Counted from the stretch's first letter, positions 53,291 through 62,603 are shown. The stretch: 64,000 nucleotides of DNA from CAIVAT01 sp037133475 (GCA_037133475.1 JBAXOB010000001.1:293499-357498), one strand, 5' to 3'. Notes: generated by a model not told the origin, from the letters alone. Program-made: numbers and translations.

Positions 53291-54175
53291 TCAGCAGGCA
53301 GGCCCCGGTTGGCCGGGGAGGCTTCTGCCGGCCATTCTTTTATACAGGATCCACAAAATAATGCCTGCAGACAAGTATACCAGGATTGCCGGCAAGGAAC
53401 AGTCTATCCCGGTTTTCCCGCCATTGATGAGATCGTTGTTTCCAACGTTAAATGAAATTATTGCCTCTTTCAATTTACTGCTGCTGCTTTCAAAGGAAAT
53501 TATTTTCCCGAGAAAAAAAATGTTCCACACCGCGTGGACAATACCGGCATTCCAGATACTTTTTGAATATAAATAGACCATGGTAAACAAAAACGAAACA
53601 AGCAGGCCAGCAACAAAAAGCTGAACGACATTTAAAAAGGATCCCACCGCGCCTAGATGCAGGGCGGTAAAAAATAGTGCAGGAATTAAAAATGCCATCC
53701 AGGAACGGTATTTAATCTTAAACAAATTATAAAGGTAACCCCTTACGAATACCTCCTCTACAACGCCTGTTGCCAGTGACATGCCAAAACCCCAGATGAA
53801 TAAACCGGTTACCGAGTCCAGCCTGAAATCAATGCCCGGGGTCGCCAGGGTCAGGTTGCCGGTAATGTAAAAAAGAAACAAGGTTGATGCCGGGAACAAC
53901 AAGGCTATGATGAACCAGGTAAAGATCCTTGTGTGACGGTTATCCAGTACAATTTCATTTAAAGGATATTTGATGAAATATTTTGCGTAGAAATAAAATG
54001 CCGTTATTGTCAATGGAATCCGTGCAGATTCAGAAAGAAAAACCAGGCCGGCAGTATCTTTCATAACCATCCTTGGAATCGCGGCCACAATTCCTCCAAT
54101 CACGAAGCATCCGAAGAATCCGGCAAAATGAAGCCAGATTTTAGCGGTCTTAACATCGTTTGTTTCAATTTTCAT
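53291..54175 (-). CDS. CPBP-family intramembrane glutamic endopeptidase
   Basis: About 294 residues from the ATG at 54175 (MKIETND); the ATG at 54184 adds three residues, and the open frame extends to 54307. Seven to eight hydrophobic helices. The CPBP/Rce1 motif 1 EExxxR is seen in GVVEEVFVRGYLYNLFK; motif 2 in FFTALHLGAVG (F...H) and motif 3 in IVHAVWN (H...N). The family cleaves membrane-bound peptides or prenylated proteins and is also linked to bacteriocin self-immunity. Stand-alone, convergent with the psd gene. Confidence 0.9.
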   Translation of the reverse strand: MKIETNDVKTAKIWLHFAGFFGCFVIGGIVAAIPRMVMKDTAGLVFLSESARIPLTITAFYFYAKYFIKYPLNEIVLDNRHTRIFTWFIIALLFPASTLFLFYITGNLTLATPGIDFRLDSVTGLFIWGFGMSLATGVVEEVFVRGYLYNLFKIKYRSWMAFLIPALFFTALHLGAVGSFLNVVQLFVAGLLVSFLFTMVYLYSKSIWNAGIVHAVWNIFFLGKIISFESSSSKLKEAIISFNVGNNDLINGGKTGIDCSLPAILVYLSAGIILWILYKRMAGRSLPGQPGPAC

Positions 54176-54255
54176 ACTTTTCATTTTCAGGGTCCCGGGA
54201 GCCACGCCGCTTTTCTGTTTTTCATGAGTGCTGTTATCCGGGAAAAATGGAGCCT

Positions 54256-54348
54256 CTGTCCGCTCCCTGCCGATTTTACTAGACCACGATATCTTCCCTA
54301 TAATCATAAAGGAGAGATGGTCAGATTATTCCGGCGAAGAGAGGTCAA
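54256..54348. repeat. MITE-like repeat, copy 1
   Basis: A 93-bp unit with weak left arm (CTGTCCGC ... GCCGATTTT ... TAGACCAC), a 30-bp spacer (54288-54317) and right arm TGGTCAG ... CCGGC ... AGGTCAA. Related to the copies at 54851 and 62622. The similarity to copy 3 continues 40-50 bases past the right arm (GCGTTTTTTC). Confidence 0.7.
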
Positions 54349-54511
54349 AATGGGCGTTTTTTCTGATATACCCCGTAAATATAGTCAAACCAGTTGAATT
54401 ATAAGACTTTCAGATATAATCAGCAGTCCCCGATCAACCGTTTTTATTTTTATTTAGTCCAAATGTATTTAAAAAACCATTTCATTTAGTGCCGGTTTAC
54501 ATACAAAGAAT

Positions 54512-54874
54512 ATGAGATTTGCCTGAGTCATCTTCCTGGTCACAATATTGTCCATCGAAGGGGTAAAAGCCTCAAATGATTCGCTTACCCTGGCGGAGGC
54601 TTTCGTGAACCTCTCCCTTTAGCGCAAATATTTTAACACACTTGCCCCCGGCTGCATCCCGAAAATCCTCCGCTATGAAGACCATGAATTATCCTCGATC
54701 AGCGACACGCAATTCACCAGGCTGAACAGCAAGTTGTACAATTTCACAAAGGCCCTGTGGCTCCTTAACAAGGGAAGACAAACCTTCAGGAAAGATACGC
54801 TGGCCGGCCGGAAAACATTGCCTGAGTGGAAAGTGGACAAGGCGGATTATCCGACCACTTGCCGCCGGTTTTGA
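54512..54874 (+). pseudogene. Broken small exported protein
   Basis: From the ATG at 54512 the frame is MRFA, stop TGA (54524-54526), then a signal-like VIFLVTILSIEGVKA, then SNDSLTLAEAFVNLSL, stop TAG (54620-54622), then about 80 protein-like codons (LRYEDHELSSISDTQF, LNSKLYNFTKALWLLNKGR) ending at TGA 54872-54874 inside the second repeat copy. Two in-frame stops make it a pseudogene. Not recognised; lies between repeat copies 1 and 2. Confidence 0.5.
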
Positions 54875-54944
54875 TTGACCACCTAAACCTATCAACAATA
54901 AACATACAAGGGTGGTCAGTATTCGCCGGCCCGGTGACGGTCAA
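54851..54944. repeat. MITE-like repeat, copy 2
   Basis: Left arm with CGACCAC at 54852-54858 and TTGACCA at 54875-54881, 30-bp spacer (54883-54912), right arm TGGTCAG at 54913-54919, CCGGC, and GGTCAAA at 54939-54945. Against copy 3, 25 of the first 33 positions match without a gap; the spacer length is identical and the right arm is one base longer. Confidence 0.8.
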
Positions 54945-55173
54945 ATCCATCGGCGTATCCAACACTTCGCCTATCTCTCCAAAATCCTTTCAATCATCCC
55001 GGACTTCCCCGTCAATCAACTGCACACGTTCCTGCCCGGGCAAAAATAATCATTACGCATCAACGGAAATAGAGGCCTGTGGCCGAAGGCTTACAATTAA
55101 ACTGCTTATGAAATTTAATTTGTGGATTTCTTTTACACCAGGTTATTATTCAATGTTGAGAGAAAAAGCCGAG
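54945..55173. other. Gene-free stretch between repeat copy 2 and the CHASE2 gene
   Basis: About 230 bases. No supported ORF. Base composition changes here from mixed to clearly AT-rich around 55100. Confidence 0.4.
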
Positions 55174-56388
55174 TTATAAATCGGAATTAAAAATGGATAT
55201 TACTTTAAACCAACGCGATAAGAGTTTTATTAAACCTTCATAAAAATAGATCAAATCAACAGTAAACAAAATGACAACGACAGTGAAGGCAGGTTCAAAA
55301 TAAAGATGCCAGTAATGATATAAGTAGAAAACAACCAGTAATATAATCGTAGAAGTAAGCAATTGAATAATTTTTGTTGAAACATGATACCATTTATGAT
55401 AAAATTTATAAAGAATCATGAACAGCCACACATGAAAGAACGTTAAAATAAATGTTATCAATAAGCTTACCCAGCCCCATACATAGTGTAAATGGACCTT
55501 GTCAAGCAACATCAGTACGATATTGGCATTTATCACAACCCCAAACATGTCTGGATTACTTCGTCCGCTTATTTTGTCATTAAATGGAGTAAAGTGTTTG
55601 TCTTCGATATCTGTGGAAGACAAGAAAGGCTCTCCAAGATACCCCATTAGCACAATCCGATCCTTTATTAATTCAAGCTTCTTACTTCCTGTAAAAACGT
55701 CTTTAGCATCGATCATTATAAAATTTGCACTTGTTAAGGAGTAAAGGATTGTCTGAAAGCTATTGTGGGATAGTATATCCTTCTTAATTGAAGGATTGAA
55801 GGACATGGCTACCTGAGTTGCAAAAGAAAACACTGTATCCTGACCTTCTTTGATATTTGAAATAAAGTATCGAATGGTACTGGTATTTTTGAAATCACTG
55901 CCAATATTGATAAACCCGGTTTTCTTGTCCTTAACTTGATCGAACGGTTTTAGCAAACTACAGAAAGCATTCTTTTCAGGATTGTACTGTTCATATTTTG
56001 AGGCAAGTACGATATTATTTGAATTATTTATAACATTTGCCAACAGTGAATCTTGTTCTTTGTTCTTTGGACCCCGAAAAACAACATCTATTCCAATAAT
56101 CTTGGGCCTATATCGATTGATTATTTCTATCTCCTTGGCCAATTCAGCCCTATTAAGTTTTCCGACGTTAATTAGAATGATATCAGGGATAATAGTAGTA
56201 TTTGTTTGTTTAATCTTTGAAAAATACAGATCAGTATATCTGAAATCTTCAAACGCCCTTTTAAATGGATCAAAGATGTGGGTATTGAGTGTGAACATGC
56301 TTAACATTGCAACAACCACGATGGAAAATATAGTGGCCAAGAAAGTATCCTTTGTTAATACCTTGTTATTCTGTTGTATTTGCTTCAT
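55174..56388 (-). CDS. CHASE2-domain membrane sensor without output domain
   Basis: A 404-residue protein. One N-terminal helix (about residues 15-34), an extracytoplasmic CHASE2 domain at about 38-295 (hallmarks FDPFKRAFEDFRYTDLYFS, IILINVGKLNRAELAKEIEI, RPKIIGIDVVFRG, IVLMGYLGEPFLSSTD, DMFGVVINANIVLML), then three C-terminal helices (about 302-328, 337-359, 363-386). Usual CHASE2 proteins continue into a kinase, cyclase or GGDEF domain; this one ends 15 residues after the last helix. Its start lies 3 bases after the stop of the FecR/DUF4384-like gene, so both belong to one operon with the WD40-caspase. Signal reception for the operon partners is inferred. Confidence 0.85.
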   Translation of the reverse strand: MKQIQQNNKVLTKDTFLATIFSIVVVAMLSMFTLNTHIFDPFKRAFEDFRYTDLYFSKIKQTNTTIIPDIILINVGKLNRAELAKEIEIINRYRPKIIGIDVVFRGPKNKEQDSLLANVINNSNNIVLASKYEQYNPEKNAFCSLLKPFDQVKDKKTGFINIGSDFKNTSTIRYFISNIKEGQDTVFSFATQVAMSFNPSIKKDILSHNSFQTILYSLTSANFIMIDAKDVFTGSKKLELIKDRIVLMGYLGEPFLSSTDIEDKHFTPFNDKISGRSNPDMFGVVINANIVLMLLDKVHLHYVWGWVSLLITFILTFFHVWLFMILYKFYHKWYHVSTKIIQLLTSTIILLVVFYLYHYWHLYFEPAFTVVVILFTVDLIYFYEGLIKLLSRWFKVISIFNSDL

Positions 56389-56391
56389 GGG

Positions 56392-57396
56392 CTATTTTTT
56401 TAATTCAAAAGATAATGAATATATTGAGATTTGTCCCGGCAACTTCAAATTCATCTCTGTAGAAATGGTTTGCTTGGTTTTTGAATTCAAAGATTTAGCA
56501 TAAAGGGTTTCAAATGGCACAATGGTCCCAACTGTTTGCTGCGTTGATTGACAGGCATAGAGAAAGGAATCTAAATTGAAGGGTCTTTTTGTTGCTATTA
56601 GCTTCCAAACTTCAATTCCATAGGGGGGGAAGCACCCTAATATCGGGCTATCCCATGTCTTCCCAGGTAAAATGTAATACTTTTCAGATTTTGTTGAATC
56701 AGCGAGAATTACAATATTTACCTTATTGTCAGCCTGGATGTCAAGCAAAGTAAAGAAAACAGGTTGTGTGCTTTCATTTCTTACTCTGAAAATAAAAGGT
56801 TGGTTTGTTTTTATGACAACCTTTCCGGAATCATCTAATAGATTTGCAAATGACTGCATTTTGTCAATAACATTATTTCCTTCTATGGTTTTTATTGTTA
56901 TTGGCACGATCTCCCCAGTAGTATATAATGACGAATCAACAACCTCCAGGCCTCGCATATGCCTTGTGACCGTATCTGAAACAAACATTAATGGCGCATC
57001 GGTGATCACTATTTGTGATTTTCGAGACCCTCTTTCAACCCCAATTTTGTTATCAAACTGTATTTGATTCTCATGATGAAATAATTCATAATACATATAA
57101 TGAGCATATGTACTTAAGATCGCACCTTTCGTGGATTTTAGAAGGTTAGCCAGTTGAACATGTGTATATAGTCCCTTGTCTTTAATCGCTGCATATTTTT
57201 TCCCATTGTGGAAAATCAATTGTGAGTTCTCACCTATGAAAATATTTTTTTCCAAGAGAATCTGGCCGCTTTTTATCATAATATGTTCATTTGGTCCTAG
57301 GTAGGTGACAGTTCCCTCCAAATAAAGAACCTTCATTGGTTGACCATATACATAGATGCCTGTAAAAAAGAAAATTGCGAGTATTATTCTTCTCAT
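56392..57396 (-). CDS. Exported FecR-like / DUF4384-like protein
   Basis: A 334-residue protein starting at MRRIILAIFFFTGIYVYGQ (signal peptide); a longer frame to 57429 lacks that fit. Residues about 22-80 resemble a FecR-type beta-barrel (VLYLEGTVTYLGPNEHIMIK, ENSQLIFHNGKKYAAIKDKG). Residues about 195-305 resemble DUF4384 (TNQPFIFRVRNESTQPVFFT, NKVNIVILADS, YILPGKTWDSP, VWKLIATKRPF). DUF4384 often accompanies caspase-like peptidases in bacteria. It sits between the caspase and CHASE2 genes. Probably a periplasmic partner; no enzymatic motif. Confidence 0.7.
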   Translation of the reverse strand: MRRIILAIFFFTGIYVYGQPMKVLYLEGTVTYLGPNEHIMIKSGQILLEKNIFIGENSQLIFHNGKKYAAIKDKGLYTHVQLANLLKSTKGAILSTYAHYMYYELFHHENQIQFDNKIGVERGSRKSQIVITDAPLMFVSDTVTRHMRGLEVVDSSLYTTGEIVPITIKTIEGNNVIDKMQSFANLLDDSGKVVIKTNQPFIFRVRNESTQPVFFTLLDIQADNKVNIVILADSTKSEKYYILPGKTWDSPILGCFPPYGIEVWKLIATKRPFNLDSFLYACQSTQQTVGTIVPFETLYAKSLNSKTKQTISTEMNLKLPGQISIYSLSFELKK

Positions 57397-57475
57397 TAAC
57401 TTGTGGTTATAACTTATTGTTAAAAACACTTTCCAGAATTAGATAGCTACATACAAAATTGATATCGCTTCCCAA

Positions 57476-60400
57476 TCATTGTATGGCAGCCATAATTTTA
57501 TCGAAAACTTGATTGCAGATTTTATCCAGGTCACTTACCATTCCAGAAACCTTTTGGGAACTCAGAATATTTTTATCCCCTTTCTTCAAAATATAATTAA
57601 TTTCGATTTGCTTATTTTTCACTCGATACTTCCCTTTAATAACATATGCATCCGGGTAATTACCATTTCTTGTGAACTGAAAACCTGCGCCCTTGCCATT
57701 TTCTGATTGATTATCAAGTTTAACATTGATTTTTTCAGCAAGTTCGATTTCTTCCCCTTCTAAATCATCATTACTAAACTGACATGGCAGGAAGATGGCT
57801 TTAGGTTCAGAAAGTTCAATTTTCTTTTTATCTTCTTCTGTCATCTCTCCGATAATCAGTCGTCCTGATGTTCCAGGTGTTTTCAATAATGGCTCCTGGA
57901 TGCCACTTATATCCTTTGCCATCAATGGGACCTCATTTTTTGCATATTGGAACAACTGTTCAACATCAATAAATTCGCCTTCTTCGATTTTTTCCAGTCT
58001 AGCACCACGCATACCTTTCAACAGTGAATAGGTTAGAAGACCATGCCCGTAAATCCCGGCCTCATAACTTACTGCATTTGCTGCTGAACTTGCAAGCAAA
58101 TATGACCCTGTGGCATCCTGGGTGAATTCCAGTGCACGTTTCTCGCTGGATGGAATCTCTTTGGATAATGACGCTAAAAGGTTCTCTGTGGCCCTGCCAG
58201 AAGCACATGCGTCGATGATCAGTACTTTCTTACGCGCGGGAATCTGATTCAGGCATGTACCAATATCCTGACTTGACAAAGCTTTGTATTTTCTGAAAAC
58301 CGGATCATTCAAGTATATTGCATCGGCTCCGTCTGCCTCCATTGTCAAGTAATAGAACAACCCGTCCTGCCCTCCGTAATTCACTCCATGACCTGAGAAA
58401 TATATTACAACGATATCTTCCGGCTTGGCGAGCGACATACTCCCAAGCTGGGTCAGGATATTTATATTAGTGGGCTCAACCCCTTCTTTTCCAGTGGCAA
58501 GCAATTTCACGTGGACATTCTCCTTGCCAAACAGCCGGGATGCACCAAGCACCAAAGCATTACTGAAGGCTTCGGCATCGATTGCCGCGTACTTAAGGTC
58601 AATGTGGGCACCTGCATAATCCGATGTGCCTACTACCAGTCCATAAAGTTGTGGCATCGTCCTGGTTTTGTTTTTTTTAGGTTCAATTACCCCGACACCT
58701 TTTTTGATTCTACTCTTAGGAATATAATGGACGGTATCAGGTCTGCTTGACAAGTACCCTTCAGCATTCCAAGCCACAACCTTGATCACATTAGTCGTGT
58801 CTGAACTGAAAAAGTTTGCATACTTTGATAAATCCAGGGCAATGGATATTTCATGCTTCGCACTATCCTGGTCACTCCTGATATCTTCCTTTACCTGGAT
58901 GTTATCAATAAACACCGATACCTTCCCGATCCCCCCACCTCTGTTGGTAAGTTTTATAATCAATTGATCATTTTCAATTTTCAGACTCTTCGAGGGAAAC
59001 AGCCGTACATAATCAAATGCCGGTACATGCCTGGGTTTTTCTTGACTGTAACCAAGTAGGATTGGCAGAAGACCAGGTTGGTAGTAACGATGTTTTAATT
59101 GATCAAACTCAATTATTTGCCATGGTTCTTGAGCATTATTGCTGTCATTTACAACAAAATACATCTGTCTCATTGCCCCTGGTGAAGCATCAAACAATCC
59201 CGATGGAGATTGCACTACCCAATCTGTTGAGTCAAATGAAATCAATGTTGCAATTTCTTCACCTGTTTCCGTACTCCATATCTTAGTCGTGTTATCCATT
59301 GAACTTGTTATGATAAACTTGTCATCATAGCTAAAATCGCCTGAACAAACGCTTCCTTTATGTCCTTTTAGTGTTTTAAGTGGCTCTCCTGAAGAGGTTA
59401 GCCAAATTCGGGCGGTTCTGTCTCGGCCAGCTGTAACGATAATTTTACCGTCATGGCTAAAATTAGCAGTGTTTACAGCATTTTGGTGTCCTTTTAATTT
59501 CAATACAATTTTCCCTGTTTCATTATCCCACAAAATGGGATTCCTGAAATAACCGGTTGTTACAATAAATTTTTCATTCGGGCTGTAAACAGCAGTAAAA
59601 ACTTGGTTGTCACTTCGCACATTAAACGTTCTATGTACATTCCCCGTTGAAGATTCAATGATTGTAGCTGTACTGTCATAATTCGCTGTAAGAATATGCG
59701 CACCGTCATGACTAAACCTGCCCTGATTTATAGGAAAACTAAACTTACTAAATTCCTTTACAAGTTTTCCGGAAGTAGTTTCCCAAGTTTGAATAATCCG
59801 ATCGCTTGAAACAGTAAGGATAAATTCCCCATCTGCACTAAATTTGGCAGATTTATATTCAAAACAGCTATCACAATGAAAGTTATGAATAATTTTTCCT
59901 GAATTTGCCTCCCAAACCTTCACCGAACCATCCCTGCTCGCAGTAACAATAAGTCTATTGTCCGGACTAAAGTCAGATGAATTTATCTGTTTTGTATGTC
60001 CAAACAGATTGTTGGAAATTTTACCAGTTGCGATTTCCCATACTTTGGCACAATTGCTATAACTGCTGGTTAATATATATTTACCATCCGTGCTAAAAAC
60101 TGCAGTTCTTGGTATTTCAAGGTTCCACATAACTTTAGCCTCAATGGACATTCCATATTCTATTGTAGTACCAATATGACCTTTTAACCGGGCAAGTATC
60201 TTATGAGAGGAAGTTTCCCAAATTATTGCTGAATTATCCCAACCTGCCGTTATAAAGTATTTGCCGTCGTGGCTGAAATTTAATGATTGCACATATGCAA
60301 TGTGAGCATTCATCCTGAACAATAAATCCCCTGTTGATGCGTCCCAAAGTATTGCAGTACTATCAATCCCTCTAGATAGAATATATTTATCATCAGGACT

Positions 60401-61291
60401 GTATATAACTTCCTCCACAAAGTGTTTGTGCCCTTTAAGGACACGGAGCACCCGACCTGCTTTTATATCCCACACCCTTATAGTTGAATCATTACCGCCT
60501 GTTACAAGTTGTTTTCCATCACTATTAAAACTCCCTGTTTCTACTAATAAAGAGGAAGCTGATAGACGTTTTATTTGCGCTCCTGTATGAGTATCCCAAA
60601 CTGTAGTTATGCCTTCTGAACTTGTACCTGCAATAAGTTTCCCGTTAGGGCTTATAAAAATCGCAAGCATGAACTTTTCTAGAGATGTCAATGTATTAAT
60701 CAATTTTCCGGTTGCCGATTCCCGGATTTTTATAGTTTTATGAGATCCCAAAACAACAAACTTTGAATCGGGACTGAAGAGAATTGTACCTACATCTTCG
60801 TTCTTTGGTCCTGTTAATACATATAACAATTTTCCTGATTCAAAGTTCCAGGATATAACTATACCATCAATACAACCAACTGTCAGGTATTTTCCATTGG
60901 GACTTAAAGCAAATGAAGTCACATAGTCAGTTGGAATATTAATTGTGCTGATCAATCTTTTTGATGAAATTTCAAAACAACATGCCTTGATATTTCCAGT
61001 ATAATAGGTAGTGGAAAGGGTCAATATATGTTTTCCATCTGGGGTAAATATAGCATCTCCAATGGTGTCAAAATTGAGGATCATTTTATAACTCCCTGTC
61101 TCCCATAATTTGCCTGAATTATCCTCATCGCTGAATGTTAGGATATATTTGCCATCCAGGCTGAAAACAGCTGATTTCAGGGGACCACTGTGTCCGTTTG
61201 GCAAAATCAATTGAGGCTTTTGACTCTGGCAAACCGAATCCATAAAGCAAAATATGATCAGTAATAAAAAGGGAAATCGTAAGTTGTTCAT
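57476..61291 (-). CDS. Exported WD40-repeat caspase (peptidase C14) protein
   Basis: A 1271-residue protein from the ATG at 61291, which opens a signal peptide (MNNLRFPFLLLIIFCFM); the ATG at 61327 would add 12 residues before it. I count 15 WD40 repeats over about residues 25-670 (FSPDGKYILT, WDxxTGK pattern), enough for two propellers. A linker (SPSGLFDASPGAMRQMYFVV) leads to beta strands and then a caspase domain at about 880-1140 with catalytic His968 in IYFSGHGVN and Cys1029 in LIIDACASGRA. The last 105 residues (KAIFLPCQFSND, AYVIKGKYRVKNKQIEINY) look like a FlgO/TolB-like domain. Operon leader for the DUF4384-like and CHASE2 genes (79- and 3-base gaps). Export of a caspase is unusual. 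Confidence 0.9.
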   Translation of the reverse strand: MNNLRFPFLLLIIFCFMDSVCQSQKPQLILPNGHSGPLKSAVFSLDGKYILTFSDEDNSGKLWETGSYKMILNFDTIGDAIFTPDGKHILTLSTTYYTGNIKACCFEISSKRLISTINIPTDYVTSFALSPNGKYLTVGCIDGIVISWNFESGKLLYVLTGPKNEDVGTILFSPDSKFVVLGSHKTIKIRESATGKLINTLTSLEKFMLAIFISPNGKLIAGTSSEGITTVWDTHTGAQIKRLSASSLLVETGSFNSDGKQLVTGGNDSTIRVWDIKAGRVLRVLKGHKHFVEEVIYSPDDKYILSRGIDSTAILWDASTGDLLFRMNAHIAYVQSLNFSHDGKYFITAGWDNSAIIWETSSHKILARLKGHIGTTIEYGMSIEAKVMWNLEIPRTAVFSTDGKYILTSSYSNCAKVWEIATGKISNNLFGHTKQINSSDFSPDNRLIVTASRDGSVKVWEANSGKIIHNFHCDSCFEYKSAKFSADGEFILTVSSDRIIQTWETTSGKLVKEFSKFSFPINQGRFSHDGAHILTANYDSTATIIESSTGNVHRTFNVRSDNQVFTAVYSPNEKFIVTTGYFRNPILWDNETGKIVLKLKGHQNAVNTANFSHDGKIIVTAGRDRTARIWLTSSGEPLKTLKGHKGSVCSGDFSYDDKFIITSSMDNTTKIWSTETGEEIATLISFDSTDWVVQSPSGLFDASPGAMRQMYFVVNDSNNAQEPWQIIEFDQLKHRYYQPGLLPILLGYSQEKPRHVPAFDYVRLFPSKSLKIENDQLIIKLTNRGGGIGKVSVFIDNIQVKEDIRSDQDSAKHEISIALDLSKYANFFSSDTTNVIKVVAWNAEGYLSSRPDTVHYIPKSRIKKGVGVIEPKKNKTRTMPQLYGLVVGTSDYAGAHIDLKYAAIDAEAFSNALVLGASRLFGKENVHVKLLATGKEGVEPTNINILTQLGSMSLAKPEDIVVIYFSGHGVNYGGQDGLFYYLTMEADGADAIYLNDPVFRKYKALSSQDIGTCLNQIPARKKVLIIDACASGRATENLLASLSKEIPSSEKRALEFTQDATGSYLLASSAANAVSYEAGIYGHGLLTYSLLKGMRGARLEKIEEGEFIDVEQLFQYAKNEVPLMAKDISGIQEPLLKTPGTSGRLIIGEMTEEDKKKIELSEPKAIFLPCQFSNDDLEGEEIELAEKINVKLDNQSENGKGAGFQFTRNGNYPDAYVIKGKYRVKNKQIEINYILKKGDKNILSSQKVSGMVSDLDKICNQVFDKIMAAIQ

Positions 61292-61351
61292 TTCAGTGGA
61301 ACTTAGCATTGATAAGAATCCGAACACAAGGTCTGGATAACATAAGCAGCC

Positions 61352-61626
61352 ATGGCCGACCTAAAGGACACTTTTAAAATTATAAATGACAGGCAATTTG
61401 ACGCTCCATTAGTAAAATTAAAACAAAATCTCAATGACAAACAGATTGCATTAAAATATTTTCGTATTCAAAAAATGACAAGATTTCTCCGACCATTTAA
61501 ACTCTAACTCCGAAATTAACACCTATTGATATTGCAAGTCTTAAAACCGAAATGGAACTTCTTTCTTCGTTGACCCATTTGCAATTGATGGATGGTAGTG
61601 AGAACAGACGGAAGGGAGTTCAATAA
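61352..61626 (+). pseudogene. Frameshifted small gene, unknown
   Basis: ATG at 61352 opens MADLKDTFKIINDRQFDAPL ... TRFLRPFKL with stop at 61505; the next frame continues as protein-like LTPKLTPIDIASLKTEMELL ... GSENRRKGVQ and stops at 61624-61626. A one-base change near 61500 would join both into about 90 residues. A strong terminator follows 30 bases later, supporting a once-transcribed gene. Family not recognised. Confidence 0.45.
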
Positions 61627-61654
61627 GAACCAGTAATATTGATAATTCTGCTAT

Positions 61655-61686
61655 AAGCCCGTCAAAACTAATTGGCGGGCTTTTTT
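61655..61686 (+). terminator. Rho-independent terminator
   Basis: Stem GCCCGTC (61657-61663) with GGCGGGC (61674-61680), 10-base loop, two more A-T pairs at the base, then six T (61681-61686). It terminates + strand transcription after the broken gene and insulates the DUF4239 gene. Confidence 0.85.
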
Positions 61687-61808
61687 AGTAAAGTGCGAGA
61701 TATCACTATCGCATTTCACATTCCGCATTTGTAATTGCTCCCCCTTACTGATCAAAGTTGCAACCGGGGAACTTTTAATCTCAAGATATAAATTCCCCGA
61801 TTTTGGTT

Positions 61809-61816
61809 TAAATTTG
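61809..61816 (+). promoter_or_regulatory. -7-like box of the DUF4239 gene
   Basis: TAAATTTG ends 10 bases before the ATG at 61827, which would leave a very short leader of a few bases. No TTG at the -33 distance. Confidence 0.35.
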
Positions 61817-61826
61817 TGGAAAAAAC

Positions 61827-62603
61827 ATGTCTTTATTTCTTGATACCTTAATTAAGGTTCTCTTCATCGGCGGTGTCATGTTGTTTCTGCTTGAAGCAGG
61901 TCGCAGGATCGGCAAACATTCAATGACTGTTGATCCAGCAGGGGCACATCAGGGACTTGGTCCTGTCGAAACAGCTGTTTTTGGTCTGATGGGTCTGATC
62001 ATTGCACTTTCTTTTTCGGGTGCTGCATTAAGGTTCGACCAGCGAAGGATGCTGATCATTGATGAATCGAATGCTATCGGAACAGCATATTTAAGGGTCG
62101 ACCTGCTGCCCGAAGATTCACAACCTGCCATTCGCCGATATTTCCGTGATTACCTTGAAGCGAGGATAGAACTATATCAGAAGATATCCAATAAAAACAA
62201 AGTAGCTGATCTGGAACAGAAGACAACTGCTCTCCAGATGAAAATCTGGAAAGCTTCAGTTATTGCAAGCCGTCAATCGGAAAATATCAGTGCCTCCCTG
62301 CTGTTACTTCCGGCCCTGAATTCTATGATAGATATATATAGCACGCGGACGGCAATCAGGCAGATACATCAACCCAATATCATTTTTATTGTTATGATTC
62401 TTCTAGCCTGGGTGTGTTCTTTAATTTCCGGATTTGGGATGTCAATCCGGAAATCAAGAAGCTGGATTCATCTTATCGGTTTTGTCCTGGCCTTGCTAAT
62501 CACCATTATGGTAATTATTGACCTGGAATATCCGCGCGTCGGATTTATCCGTATAGATTCGCTTGATGTGCTTTTATATGACCTGAGAAAGATCATGGTA
62601 TAA
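61827..62603 (+). CDS. DUF4239 (bestrophin-like) membrane protein
   Basis: A 258-residue protein with two N-terminal helices (about residues 8-22 and 49-67) and two C-terminal ones (about 186-206 and 214-233). The DUF4239 pattern is visible: VFGLMGLIIALSFSGAALRFDQRR, DESNAIGTAYLRVDLLPE and RRYFRDYLEARIELY. The family is related to bestrophin-type anion channels by weak similarity; its role is unknown. It lies inside the segment bracketed by repeat copies 2 and 3 and is divergent from the caspase operon. Confidence 0.8.
   Translation: MSLFLDTLIKVLFIGGVMLFLLEAGRRIGKHSMTVDPAGAHQGLGPVETAVFGLMGLIIALSFSGAALRFDQRRMLIIDESNAIGTAYLRVDLLPEDSQPAIRRYFRDYLEARIELYQKISNKNKVADLEQKTTALQMKIWKASVIASRQSENISASLLLLPALNSMIDIYSTRTAIRQIHQPNIIFIVMILLAWVCSLISGFGMSIRKSRSWIHLIGFVLALLITIMVIIDLEYPRVGFIRIDSLDVLLYDLRKIMV

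Larger units (their letters stand above)
61292..61826. other. Divergent AT-rich intergenic region
   Basis: About 535 bases between the caspase operon and the DUF4239 gene, on the + strand holding a frameshifted small gene (61352-61626) and a terminator (61657-61686). No promoter of clear TAnnTTTG type was found for the caspase operon. Confidence 0.4.
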
